The position numbers and the translations under genes are program-made. DNA of 64,000 bases from Phytohabitans suffuscus (GTDB lineage Bacteria > Actinomycetota > Actinomycetes > Mycobacteriales > Micromonosporaceae): positions 7,316,320-7,380,319 of the forward strand of contig NZ_AP022871.1 of assembly GCF_011764565.1 (NCBI RefSeq). The letters are read 5' to 3'. Under the pieces are notes generated by a model. The model did no database searches. It was not told the DNA's origin and saw nothing but the letters and a program-made list of their open reading frames with translations. Every line of letters begins with the position of its first letter. Position 1 is the first letter of the stretch. Of the stretch, positions 50,801 to 58,711 are shown piece after piece.

Positions 50801-51795
50801 GTCTGCTCCCCGGGTAGCAGCCCGAAGCGGCGGATGTTGCGGTCCGCGATGGCCTGCAGGCCATCGATCACGTCGGCGCGGCGCTCCGGCTCGAACAGGT
50901 GCCGGAAGCGGGCCTGCGGCCGCAGGTACTCCTCGACGAGTACCCGGTGCCGGATCGGCGACACGGCTGACACCGCGCCCCGCTCAGCCTCGAAGACCGG
51001 GAAGAGTCCACTTTGTACGGCGAGCCGGGCGATCCGCACCGTCTGCGCGGCGTCGCTGCCCCAACCCAGCGGGCAGGGCACGAGCACATGCAGATAGCGC
51101 GCCCCGTGCAGCCCCATGGCCCGTTCCACTTTGGACTCCAGGTCGTGCAGGTCGGCGATGGTCGCCGTGGCCACGTACGGGATCTCGTGCGCCATCGCGA
51201 TGAGCGGGGCGCTCTTGCCCTGCCCGAAGACGTTGCCCGGCGCGGGTCCCACCGCCTGGGTGGTGGAGGTGCGCGCGGCCGGCGGTGTCGCGCCCGAGCG
51301 CTGTACGCCGGTGTTCATGTAGCCCTGGTTGTCGTAGCAGACGAACAGCACGTCGTCGCCGCGCTCGAACATGCCCGACAGCGCGCCGAAGCCGATGTCG
51401 ACCGTGCCGCCGTCGCCGCCCTGGCCGAGCACCCGGATGTCCGTGCGGCCGCGCGCCTTCAGCGCGGCGGCGACACCGCTGGCGACCGCCGGCGCGTTGC
51501 CGAACAGGGAGTGCAGCCAGGGCACCCGCCACGAGCTCTCCGGGTACGGCGTGGAGAAGACCTCCAGGCAGCCGGTCGCGTTGACGGTGACCAGCCGGCC
51601 ACCGGTCGCCCGCATGGCCGCGTCCAGCACGTACCGGGCGCCGAGCGCCTCGCCGCAGCCCCGGCAGGCCCGGTGCCCGGAGGTGAGCGAGTTGGCGCGC
51701 GTGGGGTCGGACTGCACGGTACGGGCCTCGGCGGGCAGCAGCCGGTTGCCCACCGCGAAGCTGCCGGTCTGGTAGAAGCGCACGTGCTGGGTCAT
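50797..51795 (-). CDS. porB: 2-oxoacid:ferredoxin oxidoreductase, beta subunit
   Basis: The 332-residue thiamine-diphosphate-binding subunit. The cluster/TPP motifs are HRACRGCGEALGARYVL, VNATGCLEVFSTPYPESSW, the Mg/TPP motif GQGGDGGTVDIGFGAL and YDNQGYMNTGVQRSGATP. The TPP and cysteine pattern follows pyruvate:ferredoxin oxidoreductase rather than the 2-oxoglutarate type, but the substrate is not certain. It catalyses reversible oxidation of the oxoacid to acyl-CoA and CO2 with ferredoxin. Both ends overlap neighbours by ATGA. Confidence 0.9.
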   Translation of the reverse strand: MTQHVRFYQTGSFAVGNRLLPAEARTVQSDPTRANSLTSGHRACRGCGEALGARYVLDAAMRATGGRLVTVNATGCLEVFSTPYPESSWRVPWLHSLFGNAPAVASGVAAALKARGRTDIRVLGQGGDGGTVDIGFGALSGMFERGDDVLFVCYDNQGYMNTGVQRSGATPPAARTSTTQAVGPAPGNVFGQGKSAPLIAMAHEIPYVATATIADLHDLESKVERAMGLHGARYLHVLVPCPLGWGSDAAQTVRIARLAVQSGLFPVFEAERGAVSAVSPIRHRVLVEEYLRPQARFRHLFEPERRADVIDGLQAIADRNIRRFGLLPGEQT

Positions 51796-52970
51796 GACGG
51801 CACCTCCTCGGCGGCGCGCAGGAGCCGCTCGTCCAGGTCGAGGAAGGTCAACGGGGCCAGCCGGCCGGCGAACGCCGCCGCGAGCGTCTCGCGCAGAGAG
51901 TCGCGGGTGACCGGGCGGCCACCGAGTCCGGCGACCACTGTGTACAGTTCGCGGTCAGCCGGCAGCACGGGGGCGAGGTCCGCGGACACGATGCCGCCGG
52001 CACCCGCGGCGAAGGCCCGCTCCAGCACGACGATCCGCTTGGCCGCCCCGATCGCGGTCTTGATCGCCGCTGCGGGGAACGGGCGGAACGCGGTCAGGCC
52101 GAGCACACCGATCGGCATGCCGGCCGTTCGCATGCCGTCCACGGTGTCCTTCAACGTGCCGAGCACCGAGCCCAGTGCCACGACGACGGTGCTGGCGTCG
52201 TCGCACCGGTACGGTGACACCAGAGCGTCGAGGTCACGGTGGAAGGTGGCCGCGAACTGGTCCGCCAGCTCAGGCAGGCGGGCCAGCGCTCTCAGCTGGT
52301 TGGTATGAGCCAGATAGCGGACCTCGGTGAACGCCTCCGGACCCACCATCGCCCCGATGGTCAGCGGCGCGTCGGGGTCGAGGACCTGGCGTGGCTGGAA
52401 CGCCGGCAGGAAGCGGTCCACCGCCGCCTGCGACGGTACGTCGACGGCTTCGACGGCGTGGGTGAGCACGAAGCCGTCCATGCAGACCATCACCGGGGTG
52501 GACAGCTCCTCGGCCAGCCGGAAGGCCAGCACGTGCAGGTCGGCGGCGGCCTGGTTGTCCTCGGCGTAGAGCTGGATCCAGCCGGAGTCGCGCTGGCTCA
52601 TCGCGTCGCTGTGGTCGTTCCAGATGTTGATCGGCGCGCCGATCGCCCGGTTGGCCACGGTCATCACGATCGGCAGGCCGAGCCCGGAGGCGTTGTAGAG
52701 CGCCTCGGCCATGTAGAGCAGGCCCTGGCTGGCGGTGGCCGTGTACGCCCGCGCGCCGGCCGCGCTCGCGCCGATCGCGACGGACATCGCGGCGAACTCG
52801 CTTTCCACGTTGACGAACTCGCACGCGGTGAGCCGCCCCGACTTCACCAGTGCGGAGAGCGCTTCGACGATGTGCGTCTGCGGGGAGATGGGGTAGGCGC
52901 AGATCACCTGCGGACGGCAGTGCCCGACCGTCTCGGCGACCGCCCGCGACCCCTCGATCTGGCTAAGCAC
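51792..52970 (-). CDS. porA: 2-oxoacid:ferredoxin oxidoreductase, alpha subunit
   Basis: A 392-residue subunit with the pyrimidine-binding core (CAYPISPQTHIVEALSALVK, NVESEFAAMSVAIGASAAGA, TATASQGLLYMAEALYNASG) and the later GTLKDTVDGMRTAGMPIGVL and LERAFAAGAGGIVSADL segments of PorA. The GTG start at 52970 follows AAGGAG and overlaps the gamma-subunit stop (GTGCTTAG). With gamma, beta and the GltD-like protein it forms a complete low-potential electron source that could feed the [NiFe] hydrogenase encoded divergently. Confidence 0.9.
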   Translation of the reverse strand: MLSQIEGSRAVAETVGHCRPQVICAYPISPQTHIVEALSALVKSGRLTACEFVNVESEFAAMSVAIGASAAGARAYTATASQGLLYMAEALYNASGLGLPIVMTVANRAIGAPINIWNDHSDAMSQRDSGWIQLYAEDNQAAADLHVLAFRLAEELSTPVMVCMDGFVLTHAVEAVDVPSQAAVDRFLPAFQPRQVLDPDAPLTIGAMVGPEAFTEVRYLAHTNQLRALARLPELADQFAATFHRDLDALVSPYRCDDASTVVVALGSVLGTLKDTVDGMRTAGMPIGVLGLTAFRPFPAAAIKTAIGAAKRIVVLERAFAAGAGGIVSADLAPVLPADRELYTVVAGLGGRPVTRDSLRETLAAAFAGRLAPLTFLDLDERLLRAAEEVPS

Positions 52971-53529
52971 GGGCGCGCTCCTTCCGGTGGGCTCGGACGA
53001 GGTCGTAGGCCGCCGCGGCGGCGGCCGTGTTGGCTTCGGCGACCGGTCCGGGAAACCGCGCACGGATCGCCGCGGTGACCGACTCGAGGCTGATCAGGCC
53101 GCAGAGCGCGGCGAACCCGCCCAGCAGCGCCGCGTTGGGCAGCGGCCGGCCGAGGTACTCGCGGGCCAGGCGGGACGCGGGCACGACGATCACCCGACCG
53201 CCGTGGTCGGACAGGCCCAGCTCGGCCTCGGCCCTGGTCGAGTTGACCAGCACGAGGCCGCCGTCGGCGAGCCCGGCGAGCACGTCGGTCTGGCGTAGCA
53301 GGGTGGCGTCCTGCACGATCACGGCGTCCGGCCGCAGGATCGGCTCGCGGAGCCGGATCGGCCGCTCGGCGATCCGGCAGAAAGCGACGACCGGCGCGCC
53401 GGTGCGCTCGGAGCCGAAGCTGGGGAACGCCTGCGCGGAGCGGCCCTCGGCGAACGCGGCCGCCGCCAGCAGCTCGGCGGCGGTGACCACACCCTGGCCG
53501 CCGCGGCCGTGGATGCGCACTTCGAACAT
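52963..53529 (-). CDS. porG: 2-oxoacid:ferredoxin oxidoreductase, gamma subunit
   Basis: The 188-residue CoA-binding-type gamma subunit: RIHGRGGQGVVTAAELLAAA, QAFPSFGSERTGAPVVAFCR and RPLPNAALLGGFAALCG are characteristic. It is the first gene of the operon. GAGGTCGCC precedes the ATG. The promoter region is shared with the divergent DUF1876 gene and contains a DosR-like box at 53664. Confidence 0.9.
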   Translation of the reverse strand: MFEVRIHGRGGQGVVTAAELLAAAAFAEGRSAQAFPSFGSERTGAPVVAFCRIAERPIRLREPILRPDAVIVQDATLLRQTDVLAGLADGGLVLVNSTRAEAELGLSDHGGRVIVVPASRLAREYLGRPLPNAALLGGFAALCGLISLESVTAAIRARFPGPVAEANTAAAAAAYDLVRAHRKERARA

Positions 53530-53663
53530 GGCGACCTCCTCAGCCGGCGAGCGTCCTGACGGCGGCGGTGAGCGCGGGGGAGCCGCCCCTTCCCGGCCGG
53601 CGTCTCGCCTTCACGCTGCCCCTTCGAGGAGACGGCCGTCAGGGTCCGGCGCAACCTGTCGGC

Positions 53664-53677
53664 GGGACCTTCGCCCC
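53664..53677. promoter_or_regulatory. DosR-like box between ferredoxin oxidoreductase operon and DUF1876/hydrogenase genes
   Basis: GGGACCTTCGCCCC lies 50 bp before the DUF1876 start and 135 bp before the divergent porG start. It nearly matches the boxes at 28348 and 58663. Confidence 0.5.
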
Positions 53678-53726
53678 TACGGCTGCCAGCCCCGCCCGGA
53701 CACGCTGGAGTGTGGAGGGGATCACG

Positions 53727-54038
53727 ATGACACGCGCGAAGCAGTGGACAGTCGAAGTCTTTGTCGACGAGCACGAGGACGAACGGCGTACGCGCGCGGA
53801 GGCGCGGCTGCACACGCCGAACTGGCGCGGCCTGGTCGGCGTCGGCGAGGCGAGGCGCAACCCGGCGGATCCCGAGGTGCCGGAGATCGGCGACGAGCTC
53901 GCCGTCTCCCGGGCGCTGTCCGACCTCGCCCACCGCCTGCTCGACGCGGCGGCCGGCGACATCGAACAGATCGCCGGCGACATCGAACAGATCGATGGAG
54001 GGGCGGCGGACCCGCCTAGCCGGGCCGGTCGGCACTGA
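53727..54038 (+). CDS. DUF1876 (dsRBD-like) domain protein
   Basis: A 103-residue second copy of the Rv1738/Rv2632c-like family: KQWTVEVFVDEHEDERRTRA, EARLHTPNWRGLVGVGEAR and EVPEIGDELAVSRALSDLAHR. Near the C-terminus seven residues (AGDIEQI) are exactly duplicated by a 21-bp tandem repeat. It starts the rightward hydrogenase gene series, 27 bp before the beta-subunit gene, with a DosR-like site 50 bp upstream. GGAGGGG precedes the ATG. Its association with hydrogenase genes supports joint induction under low oxygen. Confidence 0.87.
   Translation: MTRAKQWTVEVFVDEHEDERRTRAEARLHTPNWRGLVGVGEARRNPADPEVPEIGDELAVSRALSDLAHRLLDAAAGDIEQIAGDIEQIDGGAADPPSRAGRH
53952..53993 (+). repeat. perfect 21-bp tandem duplication
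   Basis: The 21-bp unit beginning GCCGGCGACATC occurs twice in direct succession inside the DUF1876 gene, keeping the frame and adding seven residues in the unstructured C-terminal part. Confidence 0.8.
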
Positions 54039-54065
54039 CGCGGATGCTCCGGGAGCTGATGCGCT

Positions 54066-55169
54066 GTGAGTATGGCGATCGAGCCCCTACTGCTGAGCAC
54101 TTTGGCGCCGTTGGTGGCGGCGCTGCGCGAGGACGGCTACCGGGTCGTCGGCCCGACCGTGCGGGACGGCGCGATCGTGCTCGACGAGCTGGAGTCGGCG
54201 GACGCTCTGCCCTACGGGTGGGGTGTGGACGTCGAACCGGGCGGCTACCGCCTGCGCCGCCGCGCGGACGGCGCCTCGTTCGCGCACGCCGCGAGCCCCC
54301 GGTCGTGGAAGTCCTACCTGCACCCGCCGCGTGAGCCACTGTGGACGGCCAGCCGGGACGGCGCCGGCGACCTGACGGTGCGCGAGCCCGAGGAGGAGCC
54401 GCCGCGCTACGCCTTCCTCGGCGTCCGGGCGTGCGACCTGCGTGCCATCGCGGTCCTCGACCGGGTCCTCGGCACGCCGGGCGGTCGTTACGCGAGGCGC
54501 CGCGAGCGGGTCCTCATCGTGGCGGTCAACTGCACCGAGCCGGCCGCCACCTGCTTCTGCGCGGCCACGGGCAGTGGGCCCGCCGCGCGCGACGGCTTCG
54601 ACCTGGCCCTCACCGAGCTCGCCGGCCCCCGCTATCTGGCCGAGTCCGGGTCGGAGCGCGGCGACGGACTGCTCTCCCGGCTTCCCGGAGAGCCGCCCGG
54701 CGACACCGTGGTCACCGAGGCCCGCGCGGCGGTCGCCGCGGCGGCCGGGCGGATGGGCCGCTCGCTGCCGGAGGGGGACCTGCGCGAGCTGCTCGCCGGC
54801 GCGCGGACGGCCGCCCGCTGGGACGACGTCTCCGCGCGCTGCCTGACCTGCGGCAACTGCACGATGGTCTGCCCCACCTGCTTCTGCACCACGGTCGAGG
54901 ACAGCACCGACCTGACCGGCGGCACAGCCCGGCGGGACGAGCGCTGGGACTCCTGCTTCGATATCGACTTCTCGTACCTGCACGGCGGCCCGGTGCGCGC
55001 GTCCGCGGCGGCCCGCTACCGGCAGTGGCTGAGCCACAAGCTGGGCACCTGGCACGACCAGTTCGGCGAGTCCGGGTGCGTCGGATGCGGGCGGTGCATC
55101 GTCTGGTGCCCCGCTGGCATCGACATCACCGAGGAAGCGAACGCCTTGGCGGAGGAGGCGACCCGATGA
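54066..55169 (+). CDS. hyhB: group 3b [NiFe] hydrogenase, beta (iron-sulfur) subunit
   Basis: A 367-residue electron-transfer subunit with two C-terminal cluster sites, CLTCGNCTMVCPTCFC and CVGCGRCIVWCPAGID, and the middle signature FLGVRACDLRAIAVLDRVL of the sulfhydrogenase/anaerobic sulfite reductase A family. It passes electrons between the FAD subunit and the small subunit. The start is GTG 54066, two codons before an ATG. The stop overlaps a 16-codon micro-ORF leading to the FAD-subunit gene. Gene order beta-gamma-delta-alpha is that of archaeal sulfhydrogenase and mycobacterial hydrogenase 3 (Hyh). Confidence 0.9.
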   Translation: MSMAIEPLLLSTLAPLVAALREDGYRVVGPTVRDGAIVLDELESADALPYGWGVDVEPGGYRLRRRADGASFAHAASPRSWKSYLHPPREPLWTASRDGAGDLTVREPEEEPPRYAFLGVRACDLRAIAVLDRVLGTPGGRYARRRERVLIVAVNCTEPAATCFCAATGSGPAARDGFDLALTELAGPRYLAESGSERGDGLLSRLPGEPPGDTVVTEARAAVAAAAGRMGRSLPEGDLRELLAGARTAARWDDVSARCLTCGNCTMVCPTCFCTTVEDSTDLTGGTARRDERWDSCFDIDFSYLHGGPVRASAAARYRQWLSHKLGTWHDQFGESGCVGCGRCIVWCPAGIDITEEANALAEEATR

Positions 55170-55216
55170 CCACCACCACGTACGCGCCGCTCGCCGCCCA
55201 TGGTGGTGGCCGATGA
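55166..55216 (+). CDS. 16-codon micro-ORF linking hydrogenase genes
   Basis: An ATG in the upstream stop (ATGA) opens a reading frame for MTTTTYAPLAAHGGGR whose stop overlaps the ATG of the FAD-subunit gene (ATGA again). Such double overlap would carry ribosomes across the gap. It could instead be a remnant of a longer N-terminus of the next protein. Confidence 0.3.
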   Translation: MTTTTYAPLAAHGGGR

Positions 55217-56028
55217 CCGAGACGATGACGCCATTGCCGTACCGTGTCACGGGCCGGCGGATCGAGGCCGCGGACACGGTGACGCTCGCGCTGGCGCCGG
55301 TGGGGGAGCGGATCGGCCCCTGGACGCCGGGCCAGTTCACGATGCTGTACGCCTTCGGCGTCGGCGAGGTGCCGATCTCGATCAGCGGCGGCGACGGCGC
55401 CCGGATCCGCCACACGGTCCGCGATGTCGGTGCGGTCAGCCACGCCGTCTGCGGCACCCCGGTCGGCGGCGTGCTCGGCCTGCGGGGCCCGTACGGGTGC
55501 GGCTGGGATCCGGACAGCGCGGCCGGAGCGGACCTCGTGCTGGTCGCCGGCGGGATCGGCCTGGCACCGCTGCGCCCGGTGCTGGAGCACGCCCTGGCGC
55601 GGCGCGAGCGGTATGGCCGGGTCGCCGTGCTGGTCGGCGCCCGTACACCAGCGGACCTGCTGTACCCGCGCGAGTATCCGGCCTGGCGGGCGGTCGGTGT
55701 CCAACTGCTCGTCACGGTGGACCGCGCCGACGCCGGCTGGGGCGGGCACGTGGGTGTCGTGACCACGCTGCTCGACCAGGCCAGGTTCACACCCGGGAAC
55801 ACGGTTGCCTTCGTGTGCGGGCCGGAGCTCATGATGCGCTTCACCGCCCGCGCGCTCGGCGACCGCGGTGTACCGGCCGGCGCCGTGCGGGTGTCGCTGG
55901 AGCGCAACATGCGCTGCGGCATCGCCCTGTGTGGACACTGCCAGCTCGGCCCGCTACTGGTGTGCCGGGACGGCCCGGTGGCCGGATACGACCTGGCCGG
56001 CCCGCTGCTCGCGGTGAAGGAGCTGTGA
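55213..56028 (+). CDS. hyhG: group 3b [NiFe] hydrogenase, gamma (FAD/NAD(P)-binding) subunit
   Basis: A 271-residue flavoprotein of the ferredoxin-NADP reductase fold (DLVLVAGGIGLAPLRPVLEH, FVCGPELMMRFTARALGDRG) with a C-terminal [2Fe-2S] site (MRCGIALCGHCQLGPLLVC). It is the diaphorase subunit that lets the hydrogenase exchange electrons with NADP(H) or NAD(H). ATG 55213 overlaps the micro-ORF stop; a MTETM start leads straight into the conserved PYRVTGRRIEAADTVTL. The stop overlaps the next ATG by one base. Confidence 0.9.
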   Translation: MTETMTPLPYRVTGRRIEAADTVTLALAPVGERIGPWTPGQFTMLYAFGVGEVPISISGGDGARIRHTVRDVGAVSHAVCGTPVGGVLGLRGPYGCGWDPDSAAGADLVLVAGGIGLAPLRPVLEHALARRERYGRVAVLVGARTPADLLYPREYPAWRAVGVQLLVTVDRADAGWGGHVGVVTTLLDQARFTPGNTVAFVCGPELMMRFTARALGDRGVPAGAVRVSLERNMRCGIALCGHCQLGPLLVCRDGPVAGYDLAGPLLAVKEL

Positions 56029-56849
56029 TGGCCACTCCCACGCTCGCGGTCTGGAAGTTCGCCTCCTGCGACGGCTGCCAGCTGAGCCTGCTCGACTGCG
56101 AGGACGAGCTGCTCGCCCTGGCCGGCGCGGTGCGTATCGCCCACTTCCTGGAGGCATCCAGCGCCGTGGCGGACGGCCCGTACGACATCTCGCTGGTCGA
56201 GGGCTCCGTCACCACCGCGGGCGACGTGGCGCGGATCCACCGGGTCCGGGAGCAGTCCGGGGTGCTGGTGACGATCGGCGCCTGCGCGACCGCCGGCGGC
56301 GTCCAGGCGCTGCGCAACGGCGCCGACGTGGAGGAGTTCCGGCGCGTGGTGTACGCGCGGCCGGAGTACGTGGCGACGCTGGCCGAGTCGACGCCGATCT
56401 CGGCGCACGTGCCCGTCGACTACGAGCTGCGCGGCTGCCCGATCAGCCGGGCCCAGCTGCTGGAGCTGCTCGGCGCCCTGCTGGCCGGCCGGCGGCCGCG
56501 ACTGCCCACGCACAGTGTCTGCTTCGAATGCAAGTCGCGGGGCACCGCGTGTGTCCTCGTGGCCGCCGGCACGCCGTGCCTGGGCCCGGTCACCCAGGCC
56601 GGCTGCGGCGCGATCTGCCCGGCGTACGGGCGCGGCTGCTACGGCTGCTTCGGCCCGGCGGCGCGCGCGGACACCGACGCGCTCGCGCCGGTGCTGCGCG
56701 TGGCCGGCGTCGCCGGGGAGGATCTGGCCCGCCTGTACCGCACCTTCAACGCGGCCGCGCCCGCGTTCCGGGCCGCTGCCGGCCGCGCCGAGTCGGCGGC
56801 CGGCGAGGCCACCGATCACGAGGGAGGCGGCGATGACCCACCGCGGTGA
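56028..56849 (+). CDS. hyhS: group 3b [NiFe] hydrogenase, delta (small) subunit
   Basis: A 273-residue small subunit with the proximal-cluster motifs KFASCDGCQLSLLDCEDELL, TIGACATAGGVQALRNG and ELRGCPISRAQLLELL, then further cysteines for the other clusters (CFECKSRGTAC, QAGCGAICPAYGRGCYGC). Ribosome site AAGGAG. No Tat signal, as expected for a cytoplasmic group 3 enzyme. It pairs with the large subunit encoded next, whose start overlaps the end of this gene. Confidence 0.92.
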   Translation: MATPTLAVWKFASCDGCQLSLLDCEDELLALAGAVRIAHFLEASSAVADGPYDISLVEGSVTTAGDVARIHRVREQSGVLVTIGACATAGGVQALRNGADVEEFRRVVYARPEYVATLAESTPISAHVPVDYELRGCPISRAQLLELLGALLAGRRPRLPTHSVCFECKSRGTACVLVAAGTPCLGPVTQAGCGAICPAYGRGCYGCFGPAARADTDALAPVLRVAGVAGEDLARLYRTFNAAAPAFRAAAGRAESAAGEATDHEGGGDDPPR

Positions 56850-58137
56850 CCGCGCGCTGCAGGTCGCTGGGCTGGCCCGGGTCGAGGGCGAGGGAGCCAT
56901 GCGCGTCCGCGTCGTCGACGGGCGGGTCAGCGACGTCCGGCTGGAGATCTACGAACCGCCGCGCTTCTTCGAGGCATTCCTGCGCGGCCGCCGGTACACC
57001 GAGCCGCCGGACATCACCGCCCGCATCTGCGGGATCTGTCCGGTCGCCTACCAGCTGTCCGCCTGCCAGGCCATCGAGGACGCCTGCGGCGTCGAGGTCG
57101 GCGGGGCGGTGGCCGACCTGCGGCGGCTGCTCTACTGCGGGGAGTGGATCGAGAGCCACGCCCTGCACGTCTACCTGCTGCACGCCCCCGACTTCCTCGG
57201 CTATCCCGGCGTCGTGGAGCTGGCCCGGGACCACCGGGACATCGTCGAGCGAGGCTTGGCGCTGAAGAAGGCGGGCAACGCGATCCTGGAGGTGCTCGGA
57301 GGCAGGGCTGTTCACCCGGTCAACATTAGGGTCGGCGGCTTCTACCGCGCACCCGACCGGGCCGCTCTCGCCACGCTGCGGCCCGCCTTGCGCCGGGCGC
57401 TGGACGACGCGCTCGCCACGGTGTCCTGGGTCGCCGGCTTCAACTTCCCCGACTTCACCCACGAGCACGAGATGCTGGCGCTGGTCGAGCCCGGCCGGTA
57501 CGCCATCGAGCGGGGCACGCCGCGCACCGACAGGGGCCTCACCTTCCCGGTCCGCGAGTTCGAGACACACGTCCGCGAGGAGCAGGTACCGCACTCCACC
57601 GCCCTGCACGCCCACCTGGCCGGCTGCGGCAGGTACCTCACCGGACCGCTGGCCCGGTTCGCCCTGAGCCGCCAGTGGCTGTCGACCGCCGCCGCTCAAG
57701 CGGCCACGGCCGCCGGCCTGGACGGTGGATGCCGCAACCCGTTCCGGAGCATCGTGGTGCGCGCGGTGGAGCTGACCTACGCCGTCGAGGAAGCCCTGCG
57801 CCTGATCGACGGGTACGAGCCGCCCGCGCGGTCCTACGTGGAGGTCCCGGCGCGGGAGGGCCGGGGATACGGGGCGACCGAGGCGCCGCGTGGGACGCTG
57901 TTCCACCGCTACGAGCTGGCCGCCGACGGCATCCTGCGCTCGGCCCGGATCGTCCCGCCCACCTCGCAGAACCAGGCGTGCGTCGAAGACGACCTTCGCC
58001 GCTTCGTGCAGGACCGCCTCGACCTCGACGACCGCCGGCTCACCCACGACTGCGAGCAGGCGATCCGCAACTACGACCCGTGCATCTCCTGCGCCACGCA
58101 CTTCCTCGACCTCACCGTGGAACGGGAGCCGGCATGA
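56833..58137 (+). CDS. hyhL: group 3b [NiFe] hydrogenase, alpha (large, catalytic) subunit
   Basis: A 434-residue catalytic subunit. The nickel-iron ligands are ARICGICPVAYQLSACQA near the N-terminus and DPCISCATH near the C-terminus; the 11 residues after the histidine (FLDLTVEREPA) would be removed by the protease encoded next. QVAGLARVEGEGAMRV opens the protein as in group 3 enzymes, and the Cys-x2-Cys motif followed by Ala-Tyr rather than His suits group 3b. Related actinobacterial enzymes reversibly couple H2 to NADP(H) and, in M. smegmatis, dispose of reductant during hypoxia under DosR control. Confidence 0.93.
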   Translation: MTHRGDRALQVAGLARVEGEGAMRVRVVDGRVSDVRLEIYEPPRFFEAFLRGRRYTEPPDITARICGICPVAYQLSACQAIEDACGVEVGGAVADLRRLLYCGEWIESHALHVYLLHAPDFLGYPGVVELARDHRDIVERGLALKKAGNAILEVLGGRAVHPVNIRVGGFYRAPDRAALATLRPALRRALDDALATVSWVAGFNFPDFTHEHEMLALVEPGRYAIERGTPRTDRGLTFPVREFETHVREEQVPHSTALHAHLAGCGRYLTGPLARFALSRQWLSTAAAQAATAAGLDGGCRNPFRSIVVRAVELTYAVEEALRLIDGYEPPARSYVEVPAREGRGYGATEAPRGTLFHRYELAADGILRSARIVPPTSQNQACVEDDLRRFVQDRLDLDDRRLTHDCEQAIRNYDPCISCATHFLDLTVEREPA

Positions 58138-58622
58138 ACCATGTCGTGGTCGGAATCGGCAACGAGTTTCGGCGCGATGACGGCGTCGGCCCGGCGGTCG
58201 TCGCCCGGCTGCGCGGCCAGGACCTGCCCGGCGTGCGGATTGCCGACTGCGACGGCGAGACCGGCCGGCTGCTGGAGCTGTGGCGCGACGCCGACGTCGT
58301 GATCGTCGTCGACGCCGTACGGGTCGAGCATCCGTGGCCGGGCCGGATCCACCGGCGTAGCCTGCGCCACCCCGCGGTGGCCGGCAGGCCGGCGAGCTCG
58401 CACGGCTCCGACCTCGGCGCGGCGGTGGAGCTGGCCCGCACCCTCGGCCTGCTGCCTCGGCTCCTGCTGCTCTACGCCGTGGAGGTGGCGGACACCTCGT
58501 TCGGCCTCGGGCTGTCCGCGCCGGTCGCGGCGGCCGCCGACCGGCTCGCCGCCGAGGTCGCCGCGGTCCTTCGGGACCGAGACCCTTCCCGGATAGACGG
58601 AACCACCCGCGAGAACGTCTGA
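58134..58622 (+). CDS. hydrogenase maturation endopeptidase
   Basis: A 162-residue protease of the HycI/HoxW/HyaD family: VVVGIGNEFRRDDGVGPAVV (nickel-ligand acid in the first motif), ADVVIVVDAVRVEHPWPGRI and SSHGSDLGAAVELARTLG with the conserved histidine. It trims the large-subunit tail once the NiFe site is complete. The start overlaps the large-subunit stop (ATGA), giving coupled synthesis of protease and substrate. Confidence 0.92.
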   Translation: MNHVVVGIGNEFRRDDGVGPAVVARLRGQDLPGVRIADCDGETGRLLELWRDADVVIVVDAVRVEHPWPGRIHRRSLRHPAVAGRPASSHGSDLGAAVELARTLGLLPRLLLLYAVEVADTSFGLGLSAPVAAAADRLAAEVAAVLRDRDPSRIDGTTRENV

Positions 58623-58662
58623 GCGCTATGGCGAAGCCGGTGGGAGCAGGCACGGCGGGAGC

Positions 58663-58676
58663 GGGACCTTCGGCAC
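58663..58676. promoter_or_regulatory. DosR-like box upstream of hypF
   Basis: GGGACCTTCGGCAC lies in the gap after the protease gene, 49 bp before the GTG at 58712. This placement argues that hypF begins at 58712 rather than at the ATG 58628 and that the hyp genes have their own hypoxia promoter. Confidence 0.5.
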
Positions 58677-58711
58677 TTACCAGCACGCCGTGCGGCGGAC
58701 AGTCTGGCTTC

